In this document: positions 1-7,353 of the stretch, piece after piece
How the letters are laid out: each line of letters begins with the position of its first letter
Position numbering within the stretch: position 1 is the first letter of the stretch
Source: Methanoregulaceae archaeon
GTDB lineage: Archaea > Halobacteriota > Methanomicrobia > Methanomicrobiales > Methanospirillaceae
DNA: 12,417 nucleotides
Assembly: GCA_019695435.1 (NCBI GenBank)
Contig: JACTVF010000038.1
Location: 1-12,417, forward strand
Reading direction: 5' to 3'
Notes under the pieces: generated by a model
What the model saw: only the letters and a program-made list of their open reading frames with translations
Told to the model about the DNA's origin: nothing
Databases searched by the model: none
Program-made: the position numbers and the translations under genes

Positions 1-318
1 CCAGACCGTGTACGTACCGGCATCAAGCCGCCCGCCAAGTGAACCCGTGTTCCAGTCATATTCCCAGTGATCGTTGCCATCTACGCTGACCTGGGTAAAT
101 CCTCCCTGGTCAGACCGGCTGTTGATGTTGTCCAGCGCTACGCCATTTGCGGGGAGGTTTGGCCCGGTCAGGAAGAGGTAGACGGTCGGGCTGGTAGGGC
201 TGTATCCCGAGAGTTTGACCGTATCGCCCAGATACGTCTGTATCGGACCGGACGCGGCGGCCACACCCGCAAGCACAAAGAGCAGGAGCAATCCTGCATA
301 CAGGTTCCGGTACATCAT
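1..318 (-). CDS. Secreted surface protein, N-terminal part (cut by window edge)
   Basis: An open frame of 106 codons runs from an ATG at 318 to the window edge without a stop, so the gene continues outside. It begins MMYRNLYAGLLLLFVLAGVA, a clear Sec signal peptide probably cut after the Ala-rich stretch near residue 22. The following mature part (GPIQTYLGDTVKLSGYSP, then VYLFLTGPNLPANG, a WEYDW segment and LDAGTYTVW) reads as a beta-sandwich, Ig-like repeat of the sort I associate with large S-layer or cell-surface proteins of Methanomicrobiales. That family link is from memory of similar sequences. A second ATG lies at 315. GGAG at 329-332 (minus) is 10 nt from the start, but the AT-rich box at 344-354 would put transcription initiation only a few bases before the ATG, so the message may be nearly leaderless. 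Function beyond surface location is unknown. Confidence 0.75.
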   Translation of the reverse strand, partial: MMYRNLYAGLLLLFVLAGVAAASGPIQTYLGDTVKLSGYSPTSPTVYLFLTGPNLPANGVALDNINSRSDQGGFTQVSVDGNDHWEYDWNTGSLGGRLDAGTYTVW

Positions 319-343
319 GTATAGATATCTCCAAAAGACGACG

Positions 344-354
344 TTAATATTTTT
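344..354 (-). promoter_or_regulatory. Possible TATA box for the partial surface protein gene
   Basis: Read on the minus strand the site is AAAAATATTAA. Its centre is about 31 bases before the ATG at 318, which would place initiation about 5 bases ahead of the start codon. It is the only strongly A/T box in the 95-base gap between this gene and its upstream neighbour, but no BRE is obvious. Confidence 0.4.
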
Positions 355-413
355 GTCTGTCGTTCACGCCTCCCAAGAACGGGACAAAAGAATGATTTCA
401 GGCCGGTCCACCA

Positions 414-1934
414 TTACGCCGTACTGTTTGCCGAAACTGTCGTAGTGGATGTAAGGGGCAGGGTGGGAAGTGGCGTGAGCACAGGGGTCGCAGTTGGTGT
501 CGGGGTTGCGAGCGACTCCTGCAGGTCTATATTGCCGTAGGGCGTGGTTGTCGATACCGTTTTTACCGCTTCACCGTTATTGTACACGATTGCCTTCATT
601 TCGTCACCCGAGCCGTCCGTCTTCTGGAGGGACACGGCAACCGTCCCGGTAGCCGTAGGGATCCGGTAGAAGTGATCACCGGTGTCAGACACTCCCTGCT
701 GCATACCCGGTGTGCCTACGAGGCCGGAATAGGTCTTGTCATAGCTGATCTCGACCCAGACACCGCTTTGCGGGACAAGCTCCTGTGCTGTCGTCGGAAT
801 AACTGTGGTCGCGATCACTGCCGTGGTCTCTGTCGGCGTTGGTGTCGGCACCGTGGTCACTATGGCAGGTGTCGGTGTCGTCACCGGCTCGACAACGGTA
901 GTTTTCTGCATGTTTTTCATGACCATAAATCCCCCGGCTGCAACTGCTATAATCACGATAATGATGATGGCAGCCGCAAGGATCCGTGAACGCTTTTTCC
1001 GGGGCGCTGTTGGTACCGGGGGCAGGGGCGGGACTGCCGGTGCTGCGGGTACCGGTTCTGACCCGGGCACCGGAATGGCGGCCGCATCCGGTGTTGATTC
1101 GACTGATGGGGCTGCGGCGGGTGAAGGTTCCGCCGGAGAGAACGGTACTGGTTCAGGTACTGCCGGCGCTGCTTCCGTGCGGGGCACTGAGTCTTCGATC
1201 AGGGGTTCTATTGAGTGGATGATCTGTTCGATGGGCCGGCCCTTGCGGTCACCCGGCCCGTAAGCGGCCGCAGGGGCCGTGGAAATCTGTCCCGGCGAGG
1301 CAGAAACTGCGGTCTCATCCCCCGAAACGACCACCTTGGTACCGCACCGGTTGCAGAATGTCGATCCGGGGGGGATACGGTTCCCGCACCTGCCGCAGAA
1401 AGACCCTTCCGGGAGTGACGTGGTCTCGACCGGTTTTGGTGGCAGGTGGCTTGAGTCCACCATGATCTTTTTTATGGGATGGGAAATCTCGATCTTCTTT
1501 TTTACCCCCGGAATACCGGGATGGTCCTGCCGAGCCTCCCCGGAGGGCTGCGTGTCCACCACTATATCCACCGGTTGCGATATTGCCTCGGCAACATATT
1601 TTTTGAGGGTTTTTGACCATTCATCCGCTTCACGCCTGCGCTCACCGGCAGTCTGCCGTACGAAGGTAAGCGCCATCTCACGGGTATCTGCCGTATCGGT
1701 CAGGATGGTAAGCGTGAGGACCGGGTCGCGGATCGCATTCTCACCGGCCGTTACGTTCCTGATGGTGATCAGCGATATCTGCTGTGTCGGAACAACATTC
1801 TTTTCGCTGTCTATGATGATGAGACGACGATTGGTGAGCACCAGTTCGAACGACACGGATTTTACCTTGACATGCTGTGCCGTCAGGACAATGGACTCAT
1901 CGCTTTTCAAGTCGGGATAGCCCATAATTACCAC
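414..1934 (-). CDS. PH-like domain / zinc ribbon / single-span membrane protein with external domain
   Basis: 506 residues from a GTG at 1934. An ATG at 1925 (starting MGYPDLKSDE) is equally possible because neither has a strong ribosome site. Residues about 10-120 (ESIVLTAQHVKVKSVSFELV, then LTNRRLIIID) resemble bacterial/archaeal PH-like or GRAM-like membrane-associated domains. A treble-clef/zinc-ribbon motif follows with C180-x2-C183 and C194-x2-C197 (FCGRCGNRIPPGSTFCNRCG). Residues about 215-310 are a Pro/Ala/Glu-rich linker, then a basic RKKRSR stop and one membrane span at about 318-336. A Thr/Pro-rich spacer leads to a beta-rich external domain at about 389-472 (SGVWVEISYDKTYSG) that I recall in other Methanomicrobiales surface proteins. 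Predicted topology is cytoplasmic PH domain and ribbon with an outside C-terminus, by the positive-inside rule. It may be an envelope sensor or scaffold; no enzymatic motif is visible. Confidence 0.8.
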   Translation of the reverse strand: MVIMGYPDLKSDESIVLTAQHVKVKSVSFELVLTNRRLIIIDSEKNVVPTQQISLITIRNVTAGENAIRDPVLTLTILTDTADTREMALTFVRQTAGERRREADEWSKTLKKYVAEAISQPVDIVVDTQPSGEARQDHPGIPGVKKKIEISHPIKKIMVDSSHLPPKPVETTSLPEGSFCGRCGNRIPPGSTFCNRCGTKVVVSGDETAVSASPGQISTAPAAAYGPGDRKGRPIEQIIHSIEPLIEDSVPRTEAAPAVPEPVPFSPAEPSPAAAPSVESTPDAAAIPVPGSEPVPAAPAVPPLPPVPTAPRKKRSRILAAAIIIIVIIAVAAGGFMVMKNMQKTTVVEPVTTPTPAIVTTVPTPTPTETTAVIATTVIPTTAQELVPQSGVWVEISYDKTYSGLVGTPGMQQGVSDTGDHFYRIPTATGTVAVSLQKTDGSGDEMKAIVYNNGEAVKTVSTTTPYGNIDLQESLATPTPTATPVLTPLPTLPLTSTTTVSANSTA

Positions 1935-2028
1935 GTTCTCTACTATACTCTTGCATTACCTTTAACAAATAAGTATTTATCAGATATTTTTATTGTTGAT
2001 GATAAAAGAGATGAAAGCGAAACCGGTC

Positions 2029-3306
2029 TCAGAGGTACTCACGGTCATTCATGTAGGGCCGCAGGACCTCCGGGATCGTCACCGATCCGTCCCGGTTCTG
2101 GTAATTCTCGAGGATGCACCGTAGCGCCCTCGATGTGGCAATGGCGGTCGAGTTAAGGGTATGGGCATACTGCTTGGACTCGAAATTCTCCTTGTCCCGC
2201 ACCCGGATGTTGAGGCTTGCTGCCTGGTATGCGGTGCAGTTGGAGCATGAGACGACCTCCTTGTACGCGTTCTCCCGTGGCATCCAGGCCTCAATATCAT
2301 ATTTCTTCGCGGCAACCGTGCCGATATCGCCGGTGCAGATGTTGACGATGTGATAGGGAAGGTCCAATTTACAGAAGACCTCCTCGGCATTTGCCAGCAG
2401 TTCTTCGTGGATCCGCCAGGAATCCCCGGGCCTGCAGAAGACAAACTGCTCGATCTTCGTGAACTGGTGGACGCGGAAAAGTCCTTTTGTATCCAGCCCA
2501 TGCGCCCCGATCTCCCTGCGGAAACAGGGGGAGAGGCCCGCGAGGCGCAGCGGCAGGTCCTTTTCCTCGAAGATCTCGTCCTGGTACATCGCGGCGATCG
2601 GGTGCTCGCTTGTCGCGATCAAATACGCATCGTCGCCATCGATCTTGTACATGACCTTCTCGAAATCATCAAGATCGGTGACCCCTTCATACGAGCTCCG
2701 GTTGATCATAAACGGCGGGATGACCGGTGTAAATCCTTTCTTTTCCAGAAGGTCGAGGGCGAACCGCTGGAGTGCGAGATCCAGAAGGACAAGGCTGCCT
2801 TTGAGGAAATAGAAACCTGCACCGGAGATCTTCGTCGCCCGCTCGAAATCCGCCCAGCCCCGGTCGGCCGCTAGCTGTCCGTGGTTCTGGATCTCGAAAT
2901 CGAACGTGCGCGGTGTGCCGACGCGCCGGATCTCCACATTTTCGGTATCGTCCTTTCCCTGCGGCACGCTGTCGTGCAGGATATTGGGGAGACGCATGAG
3001 CCGGGTGCGGATGAGTTTTGTGATCTCTTCCTGCTCGATATCGTTCTCCTTGATCTTTTTTGGCAGACTAGCGGCCTCTGCCATCAGCGCCCCGGTCTCT
3101 TTGCCGCTTTTTCGTGCCTCGTTGATGTCGCGGGCAATCGTATTTCTCCGCCTGCGCAGTTCATCAGTCTGTACTTTGAGCTCACGGGATCTCGCATCTT
3201 TTTCGAGGATCTCGTCCACCCATGCAATCTTTTCCGGAGCATTTCGTTTTAAAAGATCGGCTTTGACGATCTCCGGGCTTGCCCGTACAAACCTGATATC
3301 CAGCAT
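2029..3306 (-). CDS. serS: Seryl-tRNA synthetase (canonical type)
   Basis: 425 residues. This cytoplasmic enzyme charges tRNA-Ser with serine, using ATP. The N-terminal half (about 20-95) is rich in charged heptads and fits the long coiled-coil arm of SerRS. The catalytic domain shows TSEHP at 232-236, class II motif 2 in the CFRREIGAHGLDTKG segment starting near 261, and motif 3 NSTAIATSRALRCILENYQ at 385-403, with the characteristic SCSNCTAYQA segment before it. This is the ordinary SerRS, not the rare zinc-dependent methanogen type. I chose the ATG at 3306 because GAGGTG lies 7 nt upstream (3314-3319). An in-frame ATG at 3327 would add seven residues and place that ribosome site inside the gene. 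The gene is read alone, with a 94-base gap to the next minus-strand gene. Confidence 0.96.
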   Translation of the reverse strand: MLDIRFVRASPEIVKADLLKRNAPEKIAWVDEILEKDARSRELKVQTDELRRRRNTIARDINEARKSGKETGALMAEAASLPKKIKENDIEQEEITKLIRTRLMRLPNILHDSVPQGKDDTENVEIRRVGTPRTFDFEIQNHGQLAADRGWADFERATKISGAGFYFLKGSLVLLDLALQRFALDLLEKKGFTPVIPPFMINRSSYEGVTDLDDFEKVMYKIDGDDAYLIATSEHPIAAMYQDEIFEEKDLPLRLAGLSPCFRREIGAHGLDTKGLFRVHQFTKIEQFVFCRPGDSWRIHEELLANAEEVFCKLDLPYHIVNICTGDIGTVAAKKYDIEAWMPRENAYKEVVSCSNCTAYQAASLNIRVRDKENFESKQYAHTLNSTAIATSRALRCILENYQNRDGSVTIPEVLRPYMNDREYL

Positions 3307-3600
3307 CTCATCGCACCTCAACGACAATCCCCTGCTTTGATTTGAGAGGATTTTTCTGGCTGTTGTATTCCTTGTATTAGTGTATCTTGTTGTACCTTAT
3401 TATGCTTCAATGCACCCGCACCAGATCCCTGCCGGCACACGGTAGATACCGGTTTTTCGAAAACACGACCCGCATCATCTAAAAAATGTTTAAAATCCAC
3501 AAATCCGGGTTTTATTTGAATAAAAACGGCAAATTATAACCTATGATAAGAATCCGCGCCCATGAATGTCATCAATAGCAAAAAAAATCCCGCCGAACGC
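3307..3600. other. Gene-free region upstream of serS
   Basis: No convincing gene, tRNA or repeat is visible. On the minus strand a 60-codon open frame (3318-3500, GTG start) lacks a ribosome site and has a Gln/Lys-rich composition unlike the neighbours, so I do not call it. Candidate minus-strand TATA-like boxes for serS include ATTTTAAACA around 3487-3496 and CATAATAAGG near 3395-3405. Neither is decisive. The serS leader could be roughly 70-160 bases depending on which is used. Confidence 0.5.
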
Positions 3601-3604
3601 GATA

Positions 3605-3613
3605 ATTATATAT
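3605..3613 (+). promoter_or_regulatory. TATA box for the metal transporter operon
   Basis: ATTATATAT lies in an otherwise G/C-rich setting. With the usual archaeal spacing of about 25 bases, transcription would begin near 3634-3637, leaving a 5' leader of about 115 bases before the GTG at 3751. Confidence 0.55.
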
Positions 3614-3624
3614 GACTCCGGTAT

Positions 3625-3698
3625 CCACCTGTTTGGTGGTAGGAAACGGCCCCGGTCTTTCGGGAAGATTTTCTTCAACTGCCATTTTGATCGAATGG
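3625..3698 (+). promoter_or_regulatory. Series of four small hairpins in the transporter leader
   Basis: Four inverted repeats follow one another: CCACC/GGTGG (3625-3629 with 3635-3639, loop TGTTT), CCCG/CGGG (3651-3654 with 3661-3664), GAAGA/TCTTC (3664-3668 with 3672-3676, loop TTT) and CCATT/AATGG (3682-3686 with 3694-3698). The first spans the predicted start of transcription, so it could instead be an operator. The other three would be in the leader RNA. I do not recognise a known riboswitch class, and each stem is only 4-5 bp, so chance is possible. Confidence 0.35.
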
Positions 3699-3750
3699 GA
3701 TCGGATGGAGGGATGACAGACACAATGCACTAAAAGGGGATGGGGGTACC

Positions 3751-5019
3751 GTGGATCTTTTATCGAAATTCTATTTTAATTACAGCCGTATTATCAAGAC
3801 CATCAAGATCTATCTGCTGCTTGCCGGGCCGGGCCTGATTGTGATGATCGCGGACAACGATGCCGGCGGGATCACCACCTACGCAGCAACCGGGGCAAAA
3901 TTCGGGTACAACCTCATCTGGTTCCTCGTTCTTCTCGGGCCTGTCGCATATTTTGTACAGGAAATGACAGTCCGGCTGGGTGCCGTGACCAAGCATGGGC
4001 ACGCTGAGGCGATCTTCAGTGCGTTCGGGTCGTTCTGGGGCTGGTTCTCTCTCCTCGACCTAAGCATTGTCAACTGGCTGACGATGGTCACTGAGTTCAT
4101 CGGAATGACTGCCGCACTCAGCATCTTCCGTGTCCCCCCGGTTATTACCGTTATCATCGTCGTCTTCGTAATGCTTGGTATCGTCATGTCGGGGCGGTAC
4201 TGGACGTGGGAGAAGATCACCATGGCCTTCTGTGTCGTCAACCTGATCTATATCCCGGCAGCATTTCTCATCCACCCCTCGGTCTCCGATATCTTCCGTG
4301 CCGGTATCATCCCCAACTTCCCGGGAGGACTTAATGGCGAACTCTTCTTCTTCCTGATGGCAAACATCGGGACGACGATAGCGCCATGGATGATCTTTTT
4401 CCAGCAGAGCGCTGTTGTCGACAAGCAGATGAAAGAGAAAGATATTCCCTGGGGCAAAGTTGATACAGCGGTGGGGTCCTTTTTCACCGTTGTTGTTGCA
4501 GTATTTGTCCTCATTGTGACAGGGACGCTTTTGTTTGGCCAGAATATAAGTGATGCCGGCGCTGCAATTGTGGCAATAATGCCCATCAATTCCTATGTAG
4601 GTGTCCTCTTTGCCATCGGTTTATTTGATGCCGGGTTCCTCGGGGCGATCTGCATCGCGCTTACCAGTTCGTGGGCATTCGGTGAGGTCTTCGGATGGGC
4701 GCACTCGCTGAACTACAAGGTGAAAGAGGCGTTCTGGTTCTACATATTTTACTTCTTCGGGCTTATCACCGCCGGTGCGGTCGTGCTCATCCCGGGAGCT
4801 CCGCTGGTACTGATCACCCTCTTTGTTCAGGTGATTGCGGTAACGCTCCTGCCGGCGGCACTTGTCTTCCTTATCATTCTCCTGAATAACGAGGAGATCA
4901 TGGGGAAATACAAAAATACCCTCTTTGACAATATCACGAACATATCAATCGTCATGTGCATTATCCTCATCTCAACACTGTACGGCATCAGCACACTGTT
5001 CCCGAACCTGTTCGGGTGA
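3751..5019 (+). CDS. NRAMP-fold divalent metal transporter (Mg2+-type motif changes)
   Basis: 422 residues with about 11 hydrophobic spans, the normal size of an NRAMP/MntH (SLC11) permease. TM1 has GPGLIVMIADNDAGGITTYA, which lines up with the family's GPG...DPGN segment. The metal-binding Asp is kept (D37), but Pro and Asn are replaced by Ala and Gly (DAGG, 37-40). TM6 has NIGTTIAPWMIFF, where GTTIAPW lines up with GATVMPH: Met becomes Ala (A211) and His becomes Trp (W213). In characterised NRAMPs that Met favours Mn2+/Fe2+ over alkaline-earth ions, and NRAMP-related Mg2+ transporters lack it. I therefore infer Mg2+ or broad divalent uptake. The GTG start has G-rich TGGGGGT just upstream (3741-3747). 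Two genes follow with tight spacing, the second carrying MgtE_N and CBS domains, which supports the Mg2+ reading. Confidence 0.9.
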   Translation: MDLLSKFYFNYSRIIKTIKIYLLLAGPGLIVMIADNDAGGITTYAATGAKFGYNLIWFLVLLGPVAYFVQEMTVRLGAVTKHGHAEAIFSAFGSFWGWFSLLDLSIVNWLTMVTEFIGMTAALSIFRVPPVITVIIVVFVMLGIVMSGRYWTWEKITMAFCVVNLIYIPAAFLIHPSVSDIFRAGIIPNFPGGLNGELFFFLMANIGTTIAPWMIFFQQSAVVDKQMKEKDIPWGKVDTAVGSFFTVVVAVFVLIVTGTLLFGQNISDAGAAIVAIMPINSYVGVLFAIGLFDAGFLGAICIALTSSWAFGEVFGWAHSLNYKVKEAFWFYIFYFFGLITAGAVVLIPGAPLVLITLFVQVIAVTLLPAALVFLIILLNNEEIMGKYKNTLFDNITNISIVMCIILISTLYGISTLFPNLFG

Positions 5020-5033
5020 AGGGAGGTACAGAA

Positions 5034-5249
5034 ATGGTAGCAATTGAGAGTGTTTTCGGAGAACGGATCGGAAGTATTCTACGGGATTCGACCGGGAAGA
5101 TCCGCAGCATTAACCAGAAATATGCAAAGCCTCAGATCAAACTGTCGAGAGGGGCGAAGTTCGCCCTCCTCTTCCTCAGGCTGTACCTCATCTTTCTCAT
5201 TGTCCTGCTGGGGTATAAGTTCTGGACGATCGTCCATGGAGGTACATAA
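5034..5249 (+). CDS. Small single-span membrane protein in the metal transporter operon
   Basis: 71 residues starting MVAIESVFGERIGSILRDST. A basic, probably cytoplasmic N-terminal half (about 1-42, with KYAKPQIKLSRGAK before the membrane) is followed by one hydrophobic span, ALLFLRLYLIFLIVLLGYKF (44-63), and a short tail HGGT. The ATG at 5034 is chosen because GGGAGGT (5021-5027) lies 6 nt upstream. A longer frame back to 4956 would overlap the transporter gene and is not needed. It begins 14 nt after the transporter stop, and its stop overlaps the next ATG by one base (TAATG), so the three genes are almost certainly co-transcribed and translationally coupled. I do not recognise the family. 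A subunit or linker that brings the soluble MgtE-like protein to the permease is one possibility, by context only. Confidence 0.85.
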   Translation: MVAIESVFGERIGSILRDSTGKIRSINQKYAKPQIKLSRGAKFALLFLRLYLIFLIVLLGYKFWTIVHGGT

Positions 5250-6535
5250 TGGTGCAGGAGAATAGCGCGAACACCTCCGCGATGGCAGGGGATCTCCAGA
5301 TCCTTCTTTCCGATATCCTGAATGTTCCCGTCCTCCGTTCCGGGAAAAAAATAGGATCGCTTCTTGATCTCGTGATCGCGGAGACTGCAAAGATCCCGGA
5401 GGTGCGGTCCCTGTATGTCTCCCGGTCTTTTGGCAACCCCAGCCTTCTTATCCCGTGGGAGAATGTCCATACCCTCACCGGCCGGGGGATCGAGGTCACC
5501 ATAGGGGATCTTAAACCCTACGAAACCGAACCGACTGAGGATGTTATCCTCCTGCGCGACTATGTCCTCGACAAGAAGGTGATCGATCTTGAGGAAAATG
5601 AGGTCGAAGTCGTATATGATATCCGGCTTGTCCTGCGGAACAAGAAGCTCTACGTCACCGACGTCGATACCGGAAAAGCAGCCCGTCTCCGGAGGCTGGG
5701 CCTCGGCATGCTTGCAAAGATCCTCTACACCTCTGCCGATACCGAAGCAGAGCAGATGATCTCCTGGAAATACATTCAGCCACTGCCGACAAATATCGGG
5801 AGATTCAAGGGGGACATCAAGCTGAATGTCTTAAAAAATAAGCTTGCGGAGATCCATCCGGTCGATCTTGCGGATATCCTCGAAGAGATGGATCACGATC
5901 AGCGGGTCATGCTCTTCTCCACCCTCGAACACGAGCATGCGAGTGATACGCTTGAAGAGATCGAGCCCAAGGTGCAGCGCGATATCATCTCCTCGCTCTC
6001 CACGGATAAGGTCGTCCAGCTCATCAACGATATGACCCCGGGGCAGGCAGCCGATGTCCTTTCGGTAATACCGCATTCGGATGCAGAGGATATCCTTGCA
6101 GCGCTCAATCCCGATAATGCCAGGAAACTGCGGGCGATCATGGAAAAGCAGGAGGAGAAAGTGATCCACTACACGACCCAGAAGATCCTCAAATTTCTCC
6201 CTGACACGGTAGTTGAGTACGTCCAGAACGATTATCCCCGTCATGCCCGGGGAAAAGATGTTGTTATGTACATCTACGTTGTGGACGGGAGTGACCGGCT
6301 GCTAGGCGTCGTCGACCTCAAGGAACTGCTGAGGGCTGACGACAAGGCGCCCCTCTCCGCGATCATGACGGAGAACGTGATCGCCTTAAATGCGGGAAGT
6401 ACGCTCAAGGAGGCCTCGCAGGAATTCGAGCGGTACAGTTTCCGGGCCCTGCCGGTCATCGATGACGACAACCACCTCATCGGGGTCATCCCGTACCGTG
6501 ATGTCATGAACCTGACCCATCACTTTCTCGAATGA
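5249..6535 (+). CDS. PRC-barrel / MgtE N-terminal / CBS-pair protein, probable metal-sensing regulator
   Basis: 428 residues, no membrane span. Residues about 16-95 (ILNVPVLRSGKKIGSLLDLV) and about 98-180 are two PRC-barrel-like domains, small beta-barrels often used for protein docking. Residues about 196-298 form an MgtE_N superhelix (LAEIHPVDLADILEEMDHDQ, then MTPGQAADVLSVIPHSDAED). Residues about 310-365 and 368-425 form a CBS pair (AIMTENVIALNAGSTLKEAS, RALPVIDDDNHLIGVIPYRD). In true MgtE channels these cytosolic domains bind Mg2+ and gate the pore. Here the membrane domain is missing, and the upstream gene is an NRAMP-fold permease. The ATG overlaps the previous stop by one base and has GGAGGT 5 nt upstream (5238-5243). 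I infer a Mg2+- or nucleotide-responsive regulatory subunit. It could also act on other partners through the PRC domains. Confidence 0.92.
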   Translation: MVQENSANTSAMAGDLQILLSDILNVPVLRSGKKIGSLLDLVIAETAKIPEVRSLYVSRSFGNPSLLIPWENVHTLTGRGIEVTIGDLKPYETEPTEDVILLRDYVLDKKVIDLEENEVEVVYDIRLVLRNKKLYVTDVDTGKAARLRRLGLGMLAKILYTSADTEAEQMISWKYIQPLPTNIGRFKGDIKLNVLKNKLAEIHPVDLADILEEMDHDQRVMLFSTLEHEHASDTLEEIEPKVQRDIISSLSTDKVVQLINDMTPGQAADVLSVIPHSDAEDILAALNPDNARKLRAIMEKQEEKVIHYTTQKILKFLPDTVVEYVQNDYPRHARGKDVVMYIYVVDGSDRLLGVVDLKELLRADDKAPLSAIMTENVIALNAGSTLKEASQEFERYSFRALPVIDDDNHLIGVIPYRDVMNLTHHFLE

Positions 6536-6560
6536 AATGGCTTGTCAGAAAAAAAAGAGT

Positions 6561-6576
6561 GCCGTCCCTGTACGGC
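6561..6576. other. Short inverted repeat after the metal transporter operon
   Basis: GCCGT and ACGGC are separated by CCCTGT. On the minus strand the hairpin is followed four bases later by a run of eight T (6549-6556 complement), and on the plus strand by C-rich sequence. There is no minus-strand gene here to terminate, so its role is unclear. Confidence 0.3.
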
Positions 6577-6627
6577 CCCCTTCACTTCACTGGACGGAGC
6601 AGGCGACCGTTGTTAAGGTGCAGACGT

Positions 6628-7260
6628 ATGAGAGGGAATCACGATGCAGACTGCTGGGATAACGATTATTCCCGGCGGGGACGGGTCTGGGGCGGGGCAG
6701 TCTACGACCTGCCGCAGATTGGTGCCGGCGAGCGGGTGCTCGAACTCGGGTGTGGGAACGGGAAGACCTTTTCTGCACTGCTAGAGAAGAAGTGCGAGGT
6801 TGTTGGCATCGATTTTTCTTCCACCGCCGCGATCCTGTGCAGGTCTCTTGTCCAAAAAAACGCACCCGGGGAGATCGCCCTTGCCGATATTCGTCACCTG
6901 CCATTTGCCGATGCCTCGTTCGATATGGTGATCGCGTTCCACGTGATCGGGCACCTGCCGGCATCCGCCCGTGTCCGCTGCGCTGAAGAATCGGCACGGG
7001 TGCTCAGGGCCGGGGGAACCCTGTATTTTTCCGGTTTTTCACGCGAGGATTTCCGGGCTGGCATCGGCTGCAAGACTGAACCAGACACGTTCGAACGGAA
7101 AAACGGGATTGCCACCCATTATTTTTCCGAGAATGAGGTGCAGGCACTTTTTTCCCCATTAACAGCCGGTGAGTGTTATACCCGGCGCTGGACAATGACC
7201 GTGCGCGGGAAGCCGCTCCCCCGCGCCGAGATCGCCGCAGCGTTTAAAAAAATCTCCTGA
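6628..7260 (+). CDS. Class I SAM-dependent methyltransferase
   Basis: 210 residues beginning MRGNHDADCWDNDYSRRGRV. The Rossmann-fold SAM motifs are plain: motif I VLELGCGNG (37-45), the acidic end of strand beta-2 in VVGIDFS (58-64), DIRHLPFADASFDMV (87-101) and VIAFHVIGHL (101-110), the last two typical of the UbiE/Methyltransf_11 group. The substrate cannot be read from the sequence. The frame is open back to an ATG at 6532 that overlaps the preceding stop, but that would add a basic, low-complexity 32-residue extension. AAGGTG at 6615-6620, 7 nt before the ATG at 6628, decides for the shorter protein. The 92-base gap to the upstream operon has no TATA box that I can see, so read-through from that operon is possible. 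The end runs into a short A-rich KKIS terminus. Confidence 0.88.
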   Translation: MRGNHDADCWDNDYSRRGRVWGGAVYDLPQIGAGERVLELGCGNGKTFSALLEKKCEVVGIDFSSTAAILCRSLVQKNAPGEIALADIRHLPFADASFDMVIAFHVIGHLPASARVRCAEESARVLRAGGTLYFSGFSREDFRAGIGCKTEPDTFERKNGIATHYFSENEVQALFSPLTAGECYTRRWTMTVRGKPLPRAEIAAAFKKIS

Positions 7261-7301
7261 ACCACGGAACGTTTAACAATTGTCCGTCAAAACAGGAGGG
7301 A

Positions 7302-7311
7302 ATTATTAAAT
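7302..7311 (+). promoter_or_regulatory. Possible TATA box for the first PEGA surface protein
   Basis: ATTATTAAAT lies about 47 bases before the GTG at 7354. Initiation would be expected near 7332, giving a leader of about 20 bases that includes the GGATGTGAT ribosome-site-like stretch at 7342-7350. Confidence 0.45.
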
Positions 7312-7353
7312 GGACGTGCGACGTTCTTTTCTTTCGCACTTGGATGTGATTGT

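Noticed and set aside
805..1263. Gly/Ala-rich 152-codon plus-strand frame
   Set aside because: It is the antisense of the Pro/Ala/Thr-rich linker of the PH/zinc-ribbon protein, and G/C-rich repeats keep several frames open there.
3318..3500. 60-codon minus-strand frame just upstream of serS
   Set aside because: It has a GTG start with no ribosome site, Gln/Lys-rich composition and AT-rich codons unlike the neighbours, and it covers the probable serS promoter region.
3541..3723. 60-codon minus-strand frame opposite the metal operon leader
   Set aside because: No recognisable motif. It lies over the TATA box and hairpin region of the opposite strand and has no clear promoter or ribosome site of its own.
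3307..3750. Possible tRNA or known riboswitch in the gene-free stretch
   Set aside because: I found no cloverleaf, T-loop consensus or conserved Mn2+/Mg2+ riboswitch core. Only short hairpins are present.
6532..6627. Extended start of the methyltransferase overlapping the previous stop (ATGA)
   Set aside because: The overlap is tempting, but the added 32 residues are basic and unlike the family, while AAGGTG sits 7 nt before the internal ATG at 6628.
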